Source: Muribaculaceae bacterium
GTDB lineage: Bacteria > Bacteroidota > Bacteroidia > Bacteroidales > Muribaculaceae
Assembly (NCBI GenBank): GCA_017557625.1
Contig: JAFYYG010000001.1
Span: forward strand, 1-64,000
Direction: 5' to 3'
Length of the DNA stretch: 64,000 nt
Shown here piece after piece: positions 16,581 to 24,662 of this stretch (the first letter of the stretch is position 1; the number at the start of each line of letters is the position of its first letter). The notes under the pieces were generated by a model. It saw only the letters and a program-made list of their open reading frames with translations. It was not told where the DNA came from and did not search any database. Made by a program: the position numbers and the translations under genes.

Positions 16581-17438
16581 TTATTTCCACCATTTTAATG
16601 AAACAACATCTTTACGCTTAAACAGATACCATGACAAAGAGCAAGCAAGAACAGTAACAATAGCCATAAATAAGCTCATTGCTCTAAACACATTTCCATT
16701 ATTAACGTTATCTTTTAGCCACATCTTAATATCTCCAGTGGCATCTACTTCAACCAAAACCACGACAAGAACTACCGTCACAATTTGAATGATAAAAATT
16801 GTGAGAAAAGTTTTGAGAAGTGAGAAGCGAGGCCAAAACACACTACCTAAGAAGTAGACTGCAATACTGGCTATAGTGGCGAGTAAGGTACTTATCCCTG
16901 TCCAGAATTGTAACTCTTGGATATTGCTTGGAAGTTCCTCATTTCCAAAACTAATAAGCTTCAAGAAATTGATTGGACCTGGCACAACAAAACCATTGTC
17001 TTCAAACGGTTTTAACACTGCCACACGAGTAAGATCGGCAAGTTGGGCGCCAGCAAAGAAAACCACAATCATTGCCACAATATATATGAGCACGTTCACG
17101 ATAAACTTCTCTAGATTTGAAGATGGCGACATGAACATGTTGGTGCGTCCAGCCTTTGTCCTCAAGCCATAGAAAGCCATTGATGCGACAGCGATAACAA
17201 AAAAGGAAAAAGTCATGAACACAAGACTTTGAGGAGTTTTTGTGAAAATTTGTCTATCCACATCCATTGGGGTATGATTAATCACATTACCCATAATCAT
17301 GATTACTGTGAGCAAGGCATAAATGCCAATTACTGTGAACAGAAGAATGCGGCGATTTTCTACTACTTCTTTTCGAAGAGTGGCAATAAAACGATTCCAG
17401 TTGAATGTTTGACTGACGGTATTCATAGTTTTATTCAT
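16581..17438 (-). CDS. ABC-2 type transporter membrane subunit
   Basis: A 285-residue integral membrane protein with about six hydrophobic segments (residues ~33-53, 77-97, 115-135, 190-215, 222-245 and 258-275). The N-terminus is cytoplasmic (NRFIATLRKEVVENRR), and the last residues KRKDVVSLKWW are basic. It overlaps the ATPase gene by 4 bases (ATGA) and precedes the GntR gene by 3, so it is the permease partner of that ATPase. ABC-2 exporters in YtrA-type operons are often linked to peptide or drug stress. The substrate here is not visible. Confidence 0.8.
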   Translation of the reverse strand: MNKTMNTVSQTFNWNRFIATLRKEVVENRRILLFTVIGIYALLTVIMIMGNVINHTPMDVDRQIFTKTPQSLVFMTFSFFVIAVASMAFYGLRTKAGRTNMFMSPSSNLEKFIVNVLIYIVAMIVVFFAGAQLADLTRVAVLKPFEDNGFVVPGPINFLKLISFGNEELPSNIQELQFWTGISTLLATIASIAVYFLGSVFWPRFSLLKTFLTIFIIQIVTVVLVVVLVEVDATGDIKMWLKDNVNNGNVFRAMSLFMAIVTVLACSLSWYLFKRKDVVSLKWWK

Positions 17439-18277
17439 TTTGAGGCGTTAAACAATTTATTGATAGCATCGGGATTTTGAAGGGTGACATTGAAGAGCAT
17501 CTCAAGGTCAACGTTAGTCTCTTCGTCGGGTTGTGCAGAAACTACCACGAGCGATCCCATAACACTAGGCTGAACATAAAGTGGCTGGTCGCCCTCACGC
17601 ATGGGACGGAACGCTAAGCGGCTAGTCACATCAGCGATAGAGGCGTTAAGCAAGATTTTGCTCTGCTCGATAATGGTCACATGGTCTAGAATCTCACTGA
17701 TGTCACGCACCTGGTGGGTAGAGATGAGCATCATCTTGTCGTCGGTCATGCTTGTGGTCACGAGTTTGCGGAACTGGCTCTTGCCGGGAATGTCAAGGCC
17801 GTTGGTTGGCTCGTCCATAATGAGCACGCGGGTGTTGGTGGCAAAAGCGAAAGCCAGCAGCACTTTTTTCTTTTGACCCATCGAAATCTCGTTCAGCTTA
17901 ACTTTCATGTCTCCTCCCATCTCAAAGATGTCGAGGTAGCGCTGCATGTCATCCATCGAGAAATTAGGATAGAACGGAGCGTTGATGCTAACATATTGAC
18001 TCAGGTTAAGTCGTGGCAACTCAAATTCCTCAGGCACCAAGAATATGTCACTTATTGTCTTGGGGAGGCGATCACGCACGTTAACTTCATCAAGAGTCAC
18101 CTCACCGCTCTTTGGGGTGAGCAGACCTGTCATTAAATTAATGAGGGTGGACTTACCAGCACCATTTTTTCCTAGCAGGCCATAGACGTTGCCGGCATTC
18201 AATTCAAGCGACAAATCGTGGAAAAGATCTCCTTTGCGCTTGTTGTAACTAAAACTTAAATTGTTGAGTGAAAACAT
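17435..18277 (-). CDS. ABC transporter ATP-binding subunit
   Basis: A 280-residue ATPase that powers the adjacent permease. Walker A GLLGKNGAGKSTLINLM at about 33-49, Q-loop near DIFLVPEEFELP, signature ISMGQKKKVLLAFA near 130, Walker B VLIMDEPTNGLD near 155, and switch His in LISTHQVRD. Residues from about 215 are a non-catalytic tail that resembles the C-terminal part of drug-resistance type ABC-2 ATPases. First gene of the operon; its promoter (TACCTTTG at 18342-18349) and likely operator lie upstream. Confidence 0.95.
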   Translation of the reverse strand: MFSLNNLSFSYNKRKGDLFHDLSLELNAGNVYGLLGKNGAGKSTLINLMTGLLTPKSGEVTLDEVNVRDRLPKTISDIFLVPEEFELPRLNLSQYVSINAPFYPNFSMDDMQRYLDIFEMGGDMKVKLNEISMGQKKKVLLAFAFATNTRVLIMDEPTNGLDIPGKSQFRKLVTTSMTDDKMMLISTHQVRDISEILDHVTIIEQSKILLNASIADVTSRLAFRPMREGDQPLYVQPSVMGSLVVVSAQPDEETNVDLEMLFNVTLQNPDAINKLFNASK

Positions 18278-18312
18278 AATAGAAATATTTTTTAATGATT
18301 GATTGATTACAC

Positions 18313-18349
18313 AACTAGTGTACTACTTAACTAGTGCACCGCAAAGGTA
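18313..18349 (-). promoter_or_regulatory. Promoter and likely YtrA-type operator of the ABC operon
   Basis: Minus-strand TACCTTTG at 18342-18349 is the -7 motif. Directly downstream of it, over the expected transcription start, two copies of ACTAGTGyAC (ACTAGTGTAC and ACTAGTGCAC) lie 17 bases apart, the first within TAGTGTACTA whose outer four bases are dyadic. YtrA-family regulators bind such TAGT/ACTA-type dyads; the assignment to the operon's own GntR is inference. Confidence 0.55.
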
Positions 18350-18549
18350 TAACAGCAATGCCTTAACCTCCAAATTAATTAACATTTTTTATATATTTTC
18401 TCAAAACACCTCCTAGGTAGCTTTCTAGAAAAACCAGTTGCCATAAAAAAATGAAAACTTGTAAGTTTTTTTATTTTTTTATATAATGTGTTGGTGGTTT
18501 ACACTAAAAGCATTAATTTCGCAGTTAATATATAAATAAAGCTATTGCA

Positions 18550-19263
18550 ATGAAACCAATAACCAACATACTACTTGTTCTTGCTCTAGTGTTCTATGTG
18601 TTTTTACCAATATTAGAGATCTCACACACTGGAAGCATAACTGGCCAAGACTTCTCATCAAGTCTTTTAACTTACAAACAGACAAGACTCACAGTATTTG
18701 CACTCACACCATTCATCACTATCTTCCTTGCCATAGGTTTTAATTGCCTTCGTAACAGGTGGTGGGGAATTATTGATGCCCTTCTCATTTTGATGGCATT
18801 TTTCTTCTTTGTTAATATGTTGACAAAATTCCAGGGTTTACCACTTGCCCACGATCCCAATGTCGTTGCCGACATCGAGTTGAGTGAAGGACTGCCAATC
18901 ATTGGACTAAAATCGGGGTACTATTTAAGTGTTAGCTCAACAATCCTCGCTTTTATCTCGACACTGATTTCGCTCATGCCGTTTGAGTTCAACAAGCGCA
19001 TCGAGGAACGCATTGACAAACGCTTTGAGTCTGGCAAGAAACAGATTGGAAAAATGGGCCATACCATTCATGACGAAATACACAAGATAGGCAGCAAGAA
19101 ATCCAAAGATAATGTGGGACAGTCTCAAGTAACAGCACCCACTCCCGTCCCTTCTACGCAAGAACAACACACAAGCGATTTTCAAACTTCAGATGACCAC
19201 TCTCGTTTCAAACCAAAAGAACTCAGCGATGACGAGAAATACAAAGACTATATGCCAAAATAG
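18550..19263 (+). CDS. Small integral membrane protein with charged cytoplasmic tail
   Basis: Not recognised as a known family. The 237-residue protein has four probable membrane helices (about residues 5-25, 48-68, 73-93 and 124-146), the first doubling as an uncleaved signal. From about residue 150 it has a long hydrophilic tail: basic helical part (KRIEERIDKRFESGKKQIGK), then a Ser/Thr/Gln-rich linker and an acidic end. A weak -7-like TAATTTCG lies about 25 bases upstream. Divergent from the ABC operon, and its stop codon is followed at once by a heptamer array. Confidence 0.65.
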   Translation: MKPITNILLVLALVFYVFLPILEISHTGSITGQDFSSSLLTYKQTRLTVFALTPFITIFLAIGFNCLRNRWWGIIDALLILMAFFFFVNMLTKFQGLPLAHDPNVVADIELSEGLPIIGLKSGYYLSVSSTILAFISTLISLMPFEFNKRIEERIDKRFESGKKQIGKMGHTIHDEIHKIGSKKSKDNVGQSQVTAPTPVPSTQEQHTSDFQTSDDHSRFKPKELSDDEKYKDYMPK

Positions 19264-19370
19264 TGGAGAGTGGAGAGTGCAAAGTGGAGAGTTGAGAGTG
19301 GAGAGTTGAGAGTGGAGAGTGCAAAGTGGAGAGTGAAGAGTAGAGAGAGTAGAGAGTGAATAGAGCATAG
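19264..19370. repeat. Heptamer array, word TGGAGAG
   Basis: At least twelve 7-base units (TGGAGAG, TGCAAAG, TTGAGAG, TGAAGAG, TAGAGAG), the longest in the window. It starts at the first base after the stop codon of the upstream membrane-protein gene. Confidence 0.9.
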
Positions 19371-19402
19371 TGTACAGTGTATTCTAGATATCTAGAAACA
19401 GC

Positions 19403-19444
19403 AATAACCTATAACCCATAACCTATAACCCATAACCAATAACC
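19403..19444. repeat. Heptamer array, word CATAACC
   Basis: Six units (AATAACC, TATAACC, CATAACC, TATAACC, CATAACC, AATAACC), ending 6 bases from the stop codon of the antiporter gene at 19451. Confidence 0.9.
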
Positions 19445-19450
19445 TTTAAT

Positions 19451-21697
19451 CTACTTCAACTTATCCATCAACTCTTTGTCGCCTACTATCCAGAGTATAT
19501 CGCCTTTGGCAAACTCTAGATCGGGGGTTACTGTGAGGAAGTTGTCCTCGCCACGTTCCAATGCTACTAGCAGCGACTTGTAGTCATCTCTCAAACGTGC
19601 CTCTGCAAGTTTCTTGCCTAACAAAGGTGATTTCTCTGTAAGTGCAAAATGCACAAATTCAACATCGGAGGCTGATTCAGTTTCGGCATTTTGTGATTTT
19701 GACTCAAGCAGCGGCAAAAGGGTCTGAATCTGCTCATCGGTACCAATTATACCTATCTGGTCACCAGGGAAGATGCGCATATCACCAGTAGGGATAGGAT
19801 ACCGCACAGAGTTGCGAAGTATTGCGACAACATTCACCCCATATTTACGCCTCAAGTCGGCATTTTTAAGCCTCTCTCCTACAAATGGGCAATTATATCC
19901 CACCGTCATGTAAGCCAAGTGCATATCGCTCACGAGGTTGTTGTCTTTGCCAGTGCGTCGGTTCTCGCGCTCATTTACATTGCTCATAAAATGCTTCTCG
20001 AGTACATCTAACTGCTTGTGCATGATAGGAGCGAATATGATAATCAATATCAACAAATAAACTATTGCAACAACTGCTGACACTCTAACTGAATAGAAGC
20101 CATAAAGCAGAGATGCGACATAGGCCATCGACAGAAAACCACCAACAAATGCCATCAGCAAACGTGGCAAAATCTCTATTATAGTGGTATTGGCCCCATT
20201 GAGCAGCAATTTTTCCTTGCGCGAGATTTTAGGGGTTACTATGGCATAGAAAAACGGCGACAGCAATAATAATGCGATTATCACACTGAGCATCAACGCC
20301 AAGTGCTCGCTCATAAAACCGCTAAGCAGATTTTGGACAAAAGGTATCAGATAGGTCCTCAGCACAAATATCGAGGCAACAATCACAACCGAGTAGAGCC
20401 CTAACCGCAGTAGGTTGCGCTTTATCAGTCCTGACCACAGATTACTGGAACTATTACTCACATCTTTATTTACAGTTTTACTGTAACCCTCAAGCAGCAC
20501 GCTCCACCTCTTGGGCAAATGCTTCTCAACAAAATTATAGCTTGGTTTCGCAGCCTTGATGAAAAATGGAGTAGTGAAAGTAGTAATTACTGACACAGTA
20601 ACTATAATGGGATAAATGCTCTCATCGAGCACACCAAGTGTGGTGCCTAGAGTTGCGATGATAAACGAGAATTCGCCTATCTGGGTAAGGCTGAAACCGC
20701 TCTCCATGGAACTCTTCAGCGATTGACCTGTGGCGAGCATGCCTGTAGTACCAAAAATTATCATGCCAACAATCACCACCACCGAGAGTAAAGCGATGAT
20801 GCCGGCATACTGCACTATCACTTGCGGATTGACCATCATGCCCACCGAAATGAAGAACACAGCGCCAAAGAGGTCTTTGACAGGATTGATGATGCGCTCA
20901 ATGCGCTCGGCCTCGCTCGTGCCCGCAAGGATAGAACCCATCACAAACGCTCCCAACGCCAGCGAGAAACCACTTGCCACCGAGAAGATTGCCATCAAGA
21001 AGCACAGCCCCATAGCAATGACAAGCATCATCTCGTCGCTTAACAGCAGGCGGAACTTACGGAATATTGATGGAATGACAAACACTCCCACCACAAACCA
21101 GATGATAAGGAAGAACGAGAGTTTGAGAATGCTCATCACCATCTCTCCGCCTTCAACAGTCTTGTTGATGGCGATAGACGAGAGTATCACCATCATCACC
21201 ACTGCAAATAGGTCTTCGACTATGAGCACTGCAAAGATGCCTGGCACAAACTTGCGGTGCTTCATATTTAGGTCGGTGAGAGCCTTGAGGATGATGGTCG
21301 TTGACGACATCGACAACATAGCACCCAGAAAGATGCTGTTGATCGACGTGAATCCCATGCATTTGCCTATGAGAAAACCCGTCGCCAACATGCCACCCAC
21401 AATAATAAGCGCCGTGACAATAGCCGAAACGCCAGCATTGATAAGTTTCTTGAAGCTGAATTCCAGTCCTAGAGAGAATAGCAGCACGACAATGCCAAGC
21501 TGCGCCCAGAACTCTATATTGGCCTCATTGCCCACCGATGGAGAATAGGCGAAATGCGGACTGGCGATAAAGCCAGCAACGATATATCCTAAGACCACAG
21601 GTTGCTTTAGAAGTTTGAAAATTATTGTAGCCACAGCTCCAAGTGTAAGTATCAGAGCCAAATCAGTAATAAGTGACTGAATTTGTAATTCTTCCAT
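19451..21697 (-). CDS. CPA2-family cation:proton antiporter with two TrkA-C domains
   Basis: A 748-residue inner-membrane transporter of the KefB/CPA2 family. Residues about 10-400 hold some 12 helices with the family features GYIVAGFIASPH, LFSLGLEFSFKKL and GAMLSMSSTTIILKAL. A second membrane part at about 430-600 (four helices) is an addition not found in the shortest members. Two TrkA-C type domains follow: one at about 612-690 (VNVVAILRN...FPGDQIGIIGT) and one at about 695-748 (LLVALERGEDNFL...KGDILWIVGD). These bind regulatory ligands such as nucleotides. There is no full RCK Rossmann domain. Likely exchanges K+ or Na+ for H+; ion specificity cannot be told. Confidence 0.85.
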   Translation of the reverse strand: MEELQIQSLITDLALILTLGAVATIIFKLLKQPVVLGYIVAGFIASPHFAYSPSVGNEANIEFWAQLGIVVLLFSLGLEFSFKKLINAGVSAIVTALIIVGGMLATGFLIGKCMGFTSINSIFLGAMLSMSSTTIILKALTDLNMKHRKFVPGIFAVLIVEDLFAVVMMVILSSIAINKTVEGGEMVMSILKLSFFLIIWFVVGVFVIPSIFRKFRLLLSDEMMLVIAMGLCFLMAIFSVASGFSLALGAFVMGSILAGTSEAERIERIINPVKDLFGAVFFISVGMMVNPQVIVQYAGIIALLSVVVIVGMIIFGTTGMLATGQSLKSSMESGFSLTQIGEFSFIIATLGTTLGVLDESIYPIIVTVSVITTFTTPFFIKAAKPSYNFVEKHLPKRWSVLLEGYSKTVNKDVSNSSSNLWSGLIKRNLLRLGLYSVVIVASIFVLRTYLIPFVQNLLSGFMSEHLALMLSVIIALLLLSPFFYAIVTPKISRKEKLLLNGANTTIIEILPRLLMAFVGGFLSMAYVASLLYGFYSVRVSAVVAIVYLLILIIIFAPIMHKQLDVLEKHFMSNVNERENRRTGKDNNLVSDMHLAYMTVGYNCPFVGERLKNADLRRKYGVNVVAILRNSVRYPIPTGDMRIFPGDQIGIIGTDEQIQTLLPLLESKSQNAETESASDVEFVHFALTEKSPLLGKKLAEARLRDDYKSLLVALERGEDNFLTVTPDLEFAKGDILWIVGDKELMDKLK

Positions 21698-21849
21698 TTA
21701 GTAGTTCCCCCATTGTTTATGCGACAAAAATAGTGCTTTTTTTTATTTTTTCCAATTTGTAATATTGATTTTATGTTTTGTCTCGGCTATTTAACTGCAA
21801 AAGTGCGTTAAAAGTGTAGGTAAGGAGTGGCTGATATATGAATTTTGAC

Positions 21850-21857
21850 TAATTTTG
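21850..21857 (+). promoter_or_regulatory. Bacteroidetes -7 promoter motif of folD
   Basis: TAATTTTG followed by C, 32 bases upstream of the folD start. Confidence 0.6.
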
Positions 21858-21889
21858 CAAGATAAATTATAAGAAATAATAATACTATA

Positions 21890-22768
21890 ATGCAGATAAT
21901 AGACGGAAAGAAGATATCGGCGCAAATCAAAGAAGAGATTGCGGCAAAAGTAGAAGAACATGTGGCAGCTGGCGGCCGTCGCCCTAACCTCGTGGGAGTG
22001 CTGGTGGGACATGATGGCGGCAGCGAGAGCTATATGGCATCGAAGACCAAAGCCTGCGAGCAGTGCGGCTTCGACTCATCGCTCATCCGCATGGAGGATA
22101 CTGTCACTCAAGAGGAACTGATTGCAAAGATTCAAGAGTTGAATGAAGATAAAGGCGTTGACGGCTTCATCGTGCAGCTGCCGTTGCCCAAGCACATCGA
22201 TGAAGAGGCAGTGATAGAGGCCATTGACTACCGCAAGGATGTTGACGGCTTCCACCCTGTGAACGTGGGCCGCATGATGATTGGCCTGCCATGCTTCAAG
22301 CCAGCGACTCCTTCGGGAATCATGATGCTGCTTGAGCGTTACGGCATTGAGACCCGCGGCAAGCACTGCGTGGTATTGGGACGCAGCAACATCGTGGGCA
22401 AGCCTATTGCCAACATGCTTATGCAGAAGGCCTCTCCTGGCAACTGCACCGTGACAGTATGCCACAGCGCAACACCCAACATCAAGGAGATGTGCCTGCA
22501 GGCCGATATCTTGATTGCCGCCTTAGGAAGTCCGCACTTCGTGAAAGAAGACATGGTGAAAGAGGGGGCCGTGGTTATCGATGTGGGCACTACTCGCGTT
22601 GAGGACAAGACCCGCGAGCGCGGCTGGAGACTGTGTGGCGACGTGGATTTCGAACACGTGGCTCCCAAGTGCAGCTACATTACCCCTGTTCCTGGCGGCG
22701 TAGGCCCTATGACCATCGTCTCACTCATGCACAACACCTTGCTGGCAGCCACAGGACAAGCCTATTAA
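21890..22768 (+). CDS. folD: Methylenetetrahydrofolate dehydrogenase / methenyl-THF cyclohydrolase
   Basis: A 292-residue cytoplasmic enzyme that interconverts 5,10-methylene-, 5,10-methenyl- and 10-formyl-THF. Seen motifs: catalytic [14 protein letters not shown] near residue 45-58 (Tyr and Lys), [20 protein letters not shown] near 117, NADP-binding [17 protein letters not shown] near 160, and [16 protein letters not shown] near the end. Length is normal. It stands just upstream of ftcD, whose cyclodeaminase domain makes 5,10-methenyl-THF, the substrate of FolD, so the order makes metabolic sense. A heptamer array follows its stop codon directly. Confidence 0.96.
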   Translation: MQIIDGKKISAQIKEEIAAKVEEHVAAGGRRPNLVGVLVGHDGGSESYMASKTKACEQCGFDSSLIRMEDTVTQEELIAKIQELNEDKGVDGFIVQLPLPKHIDEEAVIEAIDYRKDVDGFHPVNVGRMMIGLPCFKPATPSGIMMLLERYGIETRGKHCVVLGRSNIVGKPIANMLMQKASPGNCTVTVCHSATPNIKEMCLQADILIAALGSPHFVKEDMVKEGAVVIDVGTTRVEDKTRERGWRLCGDVDFEHVAPKCSYITPVPGGVGPMTIVSLMHNTLLAATGQAY

Positions 22769-22860
22769 AATGCTGAATGCACAATGCACAATGCAGAATG
22801 TGAAATGCGGAATGCATAATCCTAGCTATTCCTAGTAATTCCTAGCTATTCCTAACCATT
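22769..22860. repeat. Heptamer array (AATGCAC) followed by a decamer array (CCTAGCTATT)
   Basis: Seven 7-base units from 22769 to 22817, starting at the base after the folD stop, then four 10-base units at 22821-22860 (CCTAGCTATT, CCTAGTAATT, CCTAGCTATT, CCTAACCATT). The rest of the gap to ftcD is 26 bases. Confidence 0.9.
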
Positions 22861-22886
22861 CATAAAATAACAATAAACTAAACAAC

Positions 22887-24578
22887 ATGAACCGACTTAT
22901 TGAATGTGTGCCCAACTTCAGCGAGGGCCGCAACATGGATGTTATTAACCAGATCACCGATGTTATTCGCCAGGCTAAAGGCGTGAAACTTCTTGACGTG
23001 GACCCAGGTGAGGCAACAAACCGCACTGTGGTGACCTTCGTGGGAAGTCCCGAGGCAGTGGTTGAAACGGCCTTCCACGCAGTGAAGCGCGCAGGCGAAC
23101 TCATCGACATGCGCCAGCATCATGGTGCTCACCCACGCATGGGTGCCACCGACGTGTGCCCACTTATTCCTATCGCTGGCATCACCCTTGAGGAGTGTGC
23201 CGAGCTGGCTCGCAAGCTTGCTGAGCGCATCGCCAATGAGGCAGGCATCCCCTGTTACTGCTATGAAGCAGCAGCATTCACTCCTGAGCGCCGCAACTTG
23301 GCTGTATGCCGCAAGGGCGAGTATGAGGCGCTTGCCGAGAAGCTGTCGAGCAAGGACGGCGCTCCCGACTTTGGCGCACGTCCACTTGATGAGCAAGTGG
23401 CCCGCACTGGTTGTACCGCAGTTGGTGCCCGCGACTTCCTTATCGCCACCAATTTCAACCTCAACACCACCAGCACACGCCGTGCCAACGCCATAGCTTT
23501 TGACGTGCGCGAAAAGGGCCGTCCAGTGCGTGAGGGCAACCCCATTACCGGCACTCCAAAGAAGGACGAAAACGGCAACGTGATAATGAAACCTGGCACC
23601 CTCAAGGGCACAAAGGCGATTGGTTGGTATATAGACGAATATAAGATTGCACAGGTGTCGATGAACATCACCGACATCAATACCACCCCATTGCATGTGG
23701 CATTCGACGAGGTGAGCCGCTGCGCGCAGAACCGCGGCATACGCGTCACTGGCACTGAGATTGTGGGTTTGCTGCCCAAGCGCTGCCTTATCGAGGCCGG
23801 CAAATACTTCCTTGAGAAGCAGCACCGCTCAACTGGTATTCCCGAGGGCGACATCATAGAGATTGCTATCCACTCGCTCGGTCTTGACGACCTCAAACCC
23901 TTCGACCCTAAGGAGAAGGTTATCGAATTTATGATACAGGACGACAGTGCCAAGAAACTCGTGGACCTTACCGTGACTGGCTTTGCCGAGGAGACTTCGC
24001 GCGAGTCACCAGCCCCTGGTGGTGGTACCATCTCGGCCTATATGGGAGCATTGGGCGCATCGCTTGGTACTATGGTTGCCAACCTCTCGAGTCACAAACC
24101 CGGTTGGGACGACCGCTGGCAGGAGTTCAGTGTGTGGGCCGACAAGGGACAAGTTATTGCAAAAGAGCTGCTCCACCTTGTTGACGAGGACACCGAGGCC
24201 TTCAACCGCATCATGGCAGCCTTCGGAATGCCCAAGAAGACCGATGAGGACAAAGCAGCCCGCAGCGCCGCAATCCAAGACGCAACGCTTTATGCCGCAC
24301 AAGTGCCTCTGCGCACCATGAAGGAGTCGATGAAGGTGTTTGAGCTGTGCCGCTACATGGTGAACGAAGGCAACCCCAACAGCGTGAGCGACGCTGGAGT
24401 GGGCGTTCTAGCAGCCCGTGCCGCCGTGCTCGGCGCAGGCATGAACGTGAAGATTAACGCCGGTTCCCTCAAAGACCGCGCCGTTGCCGAAGCCCTCATC
24501 ACCGAAGCCAACGAGCTCATCGCCAAAGCCAATGCCGAAGAAGCCGAAATCACCGCATTAGTAGAGACCAAGCTCTAA
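22887..24578 (+). CDS. ftcD: Glutamate formimidoyltransferase / formimidoyl-THF cyclodeaminase
   Basis: A 563-residue bifunctional enzyme of histidine breakdown. The N-terminal half (1-320) moves the formimino group from N-formiminoglutamate to THF: start MNRLIECVPNFSEGRN and active-site region RQHHGAHPRMGATDVCP near residue 76-92. The C-terminal half (about 345-563) is the cyclodeaminase: PAPGGGTISAYMGALGASLG, then DEDTEAFNRIMAAFGMPK and VGVLAARAAVLGAGMNVKIN. Both domains are complete, as in the mammalian enzyme. With hutU downstream it feeds histidine-derived one-carbon units to FolD. hutH and hutI are not in the window. Confidence 0.96.
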   Translation: MNRLIECVPNFSEGRNMDVINQITDVIRQAKGVKLLDVDPGEATNRTVVTFVGSPEAVVETAFHAVKRAGELIDMRQHHGAHPRMGATDVCPLIPIAGITLEECAELARKLAERIANEAGIPCYCYEAAAFTPERRNLAVCRKGEYEALAEKLSSKDGAPDFGARPLDEQVARTGCTAVGARDFLIATNFNLNTTSTRRANAIAFDVREKGRPVREGNPITGTPKKDENGNVIMKPGTLKGTKAIGWYIDEYKIAQVSMNITDINTTPLHVAFDEVSRCAQNRGIRVTGTEIVGLLPKRCLIEAGKYFLEKQHRSTGIPEGDIIEIAIHSLGLDDLKPFDPKEKVIEFMIQDDSAKKLVDLTVTGFAEETSRESPAPGGGTISAYMGALGASLGTMVANLSSHKPGWDDRWQEFSVWADKGQVIAKELLHLVDEDTEAFNRIMAAFGMPKKTDEDKAARSAAIQDATLYAAQVPLRTMKESMKVFELCRYMVNEGNPNSVSDAGVGVLAARAAVLGAGMNVKINAGSLKDRAVAEALITEANELIAKANAEEAEITALVETKL

Positions 24579-24586
24579 ATAGTTCC

Positions 24587-24613
24587 GTTTGTTGCGTTGT
24601 CAACGCAACAAAC
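24587..24613. repeat. REP palindrome, copy (a)
   Basis: GTTGCGTTGTCAACGCAAC at 24591-24609 is a perfect 9+1+9 palindrome, here extended to 13+1+13. The preceding AGTTCCGTTT is identical to the copy at 51171-51200 next to the transposase gene. Confidence 0.85.
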
Positions 24614-24623
24614 AAAAAAACAA

Positions 24624-24658
24624 AAAACTGATAACTCATAACTGAAAACTGATAACTA
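24624..24658. repeat. Heptamer array, word ATAACTG
   Basis: Five units (AAAACTG, ATAACTC, ATAACTG, AAAACTG, ATAACTA) ending 4 bases before the hutU start codon. Confidence 0.85.
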
Positions 24659-24662
24659 TAAA

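Noticed and set aside
20730-21548. 272-residue plus-strand ORF
   Set aside because: Antisense shadow of the antiporter gene; Met/Thr/Pro-rich composition from reversed membrane-helix codons.
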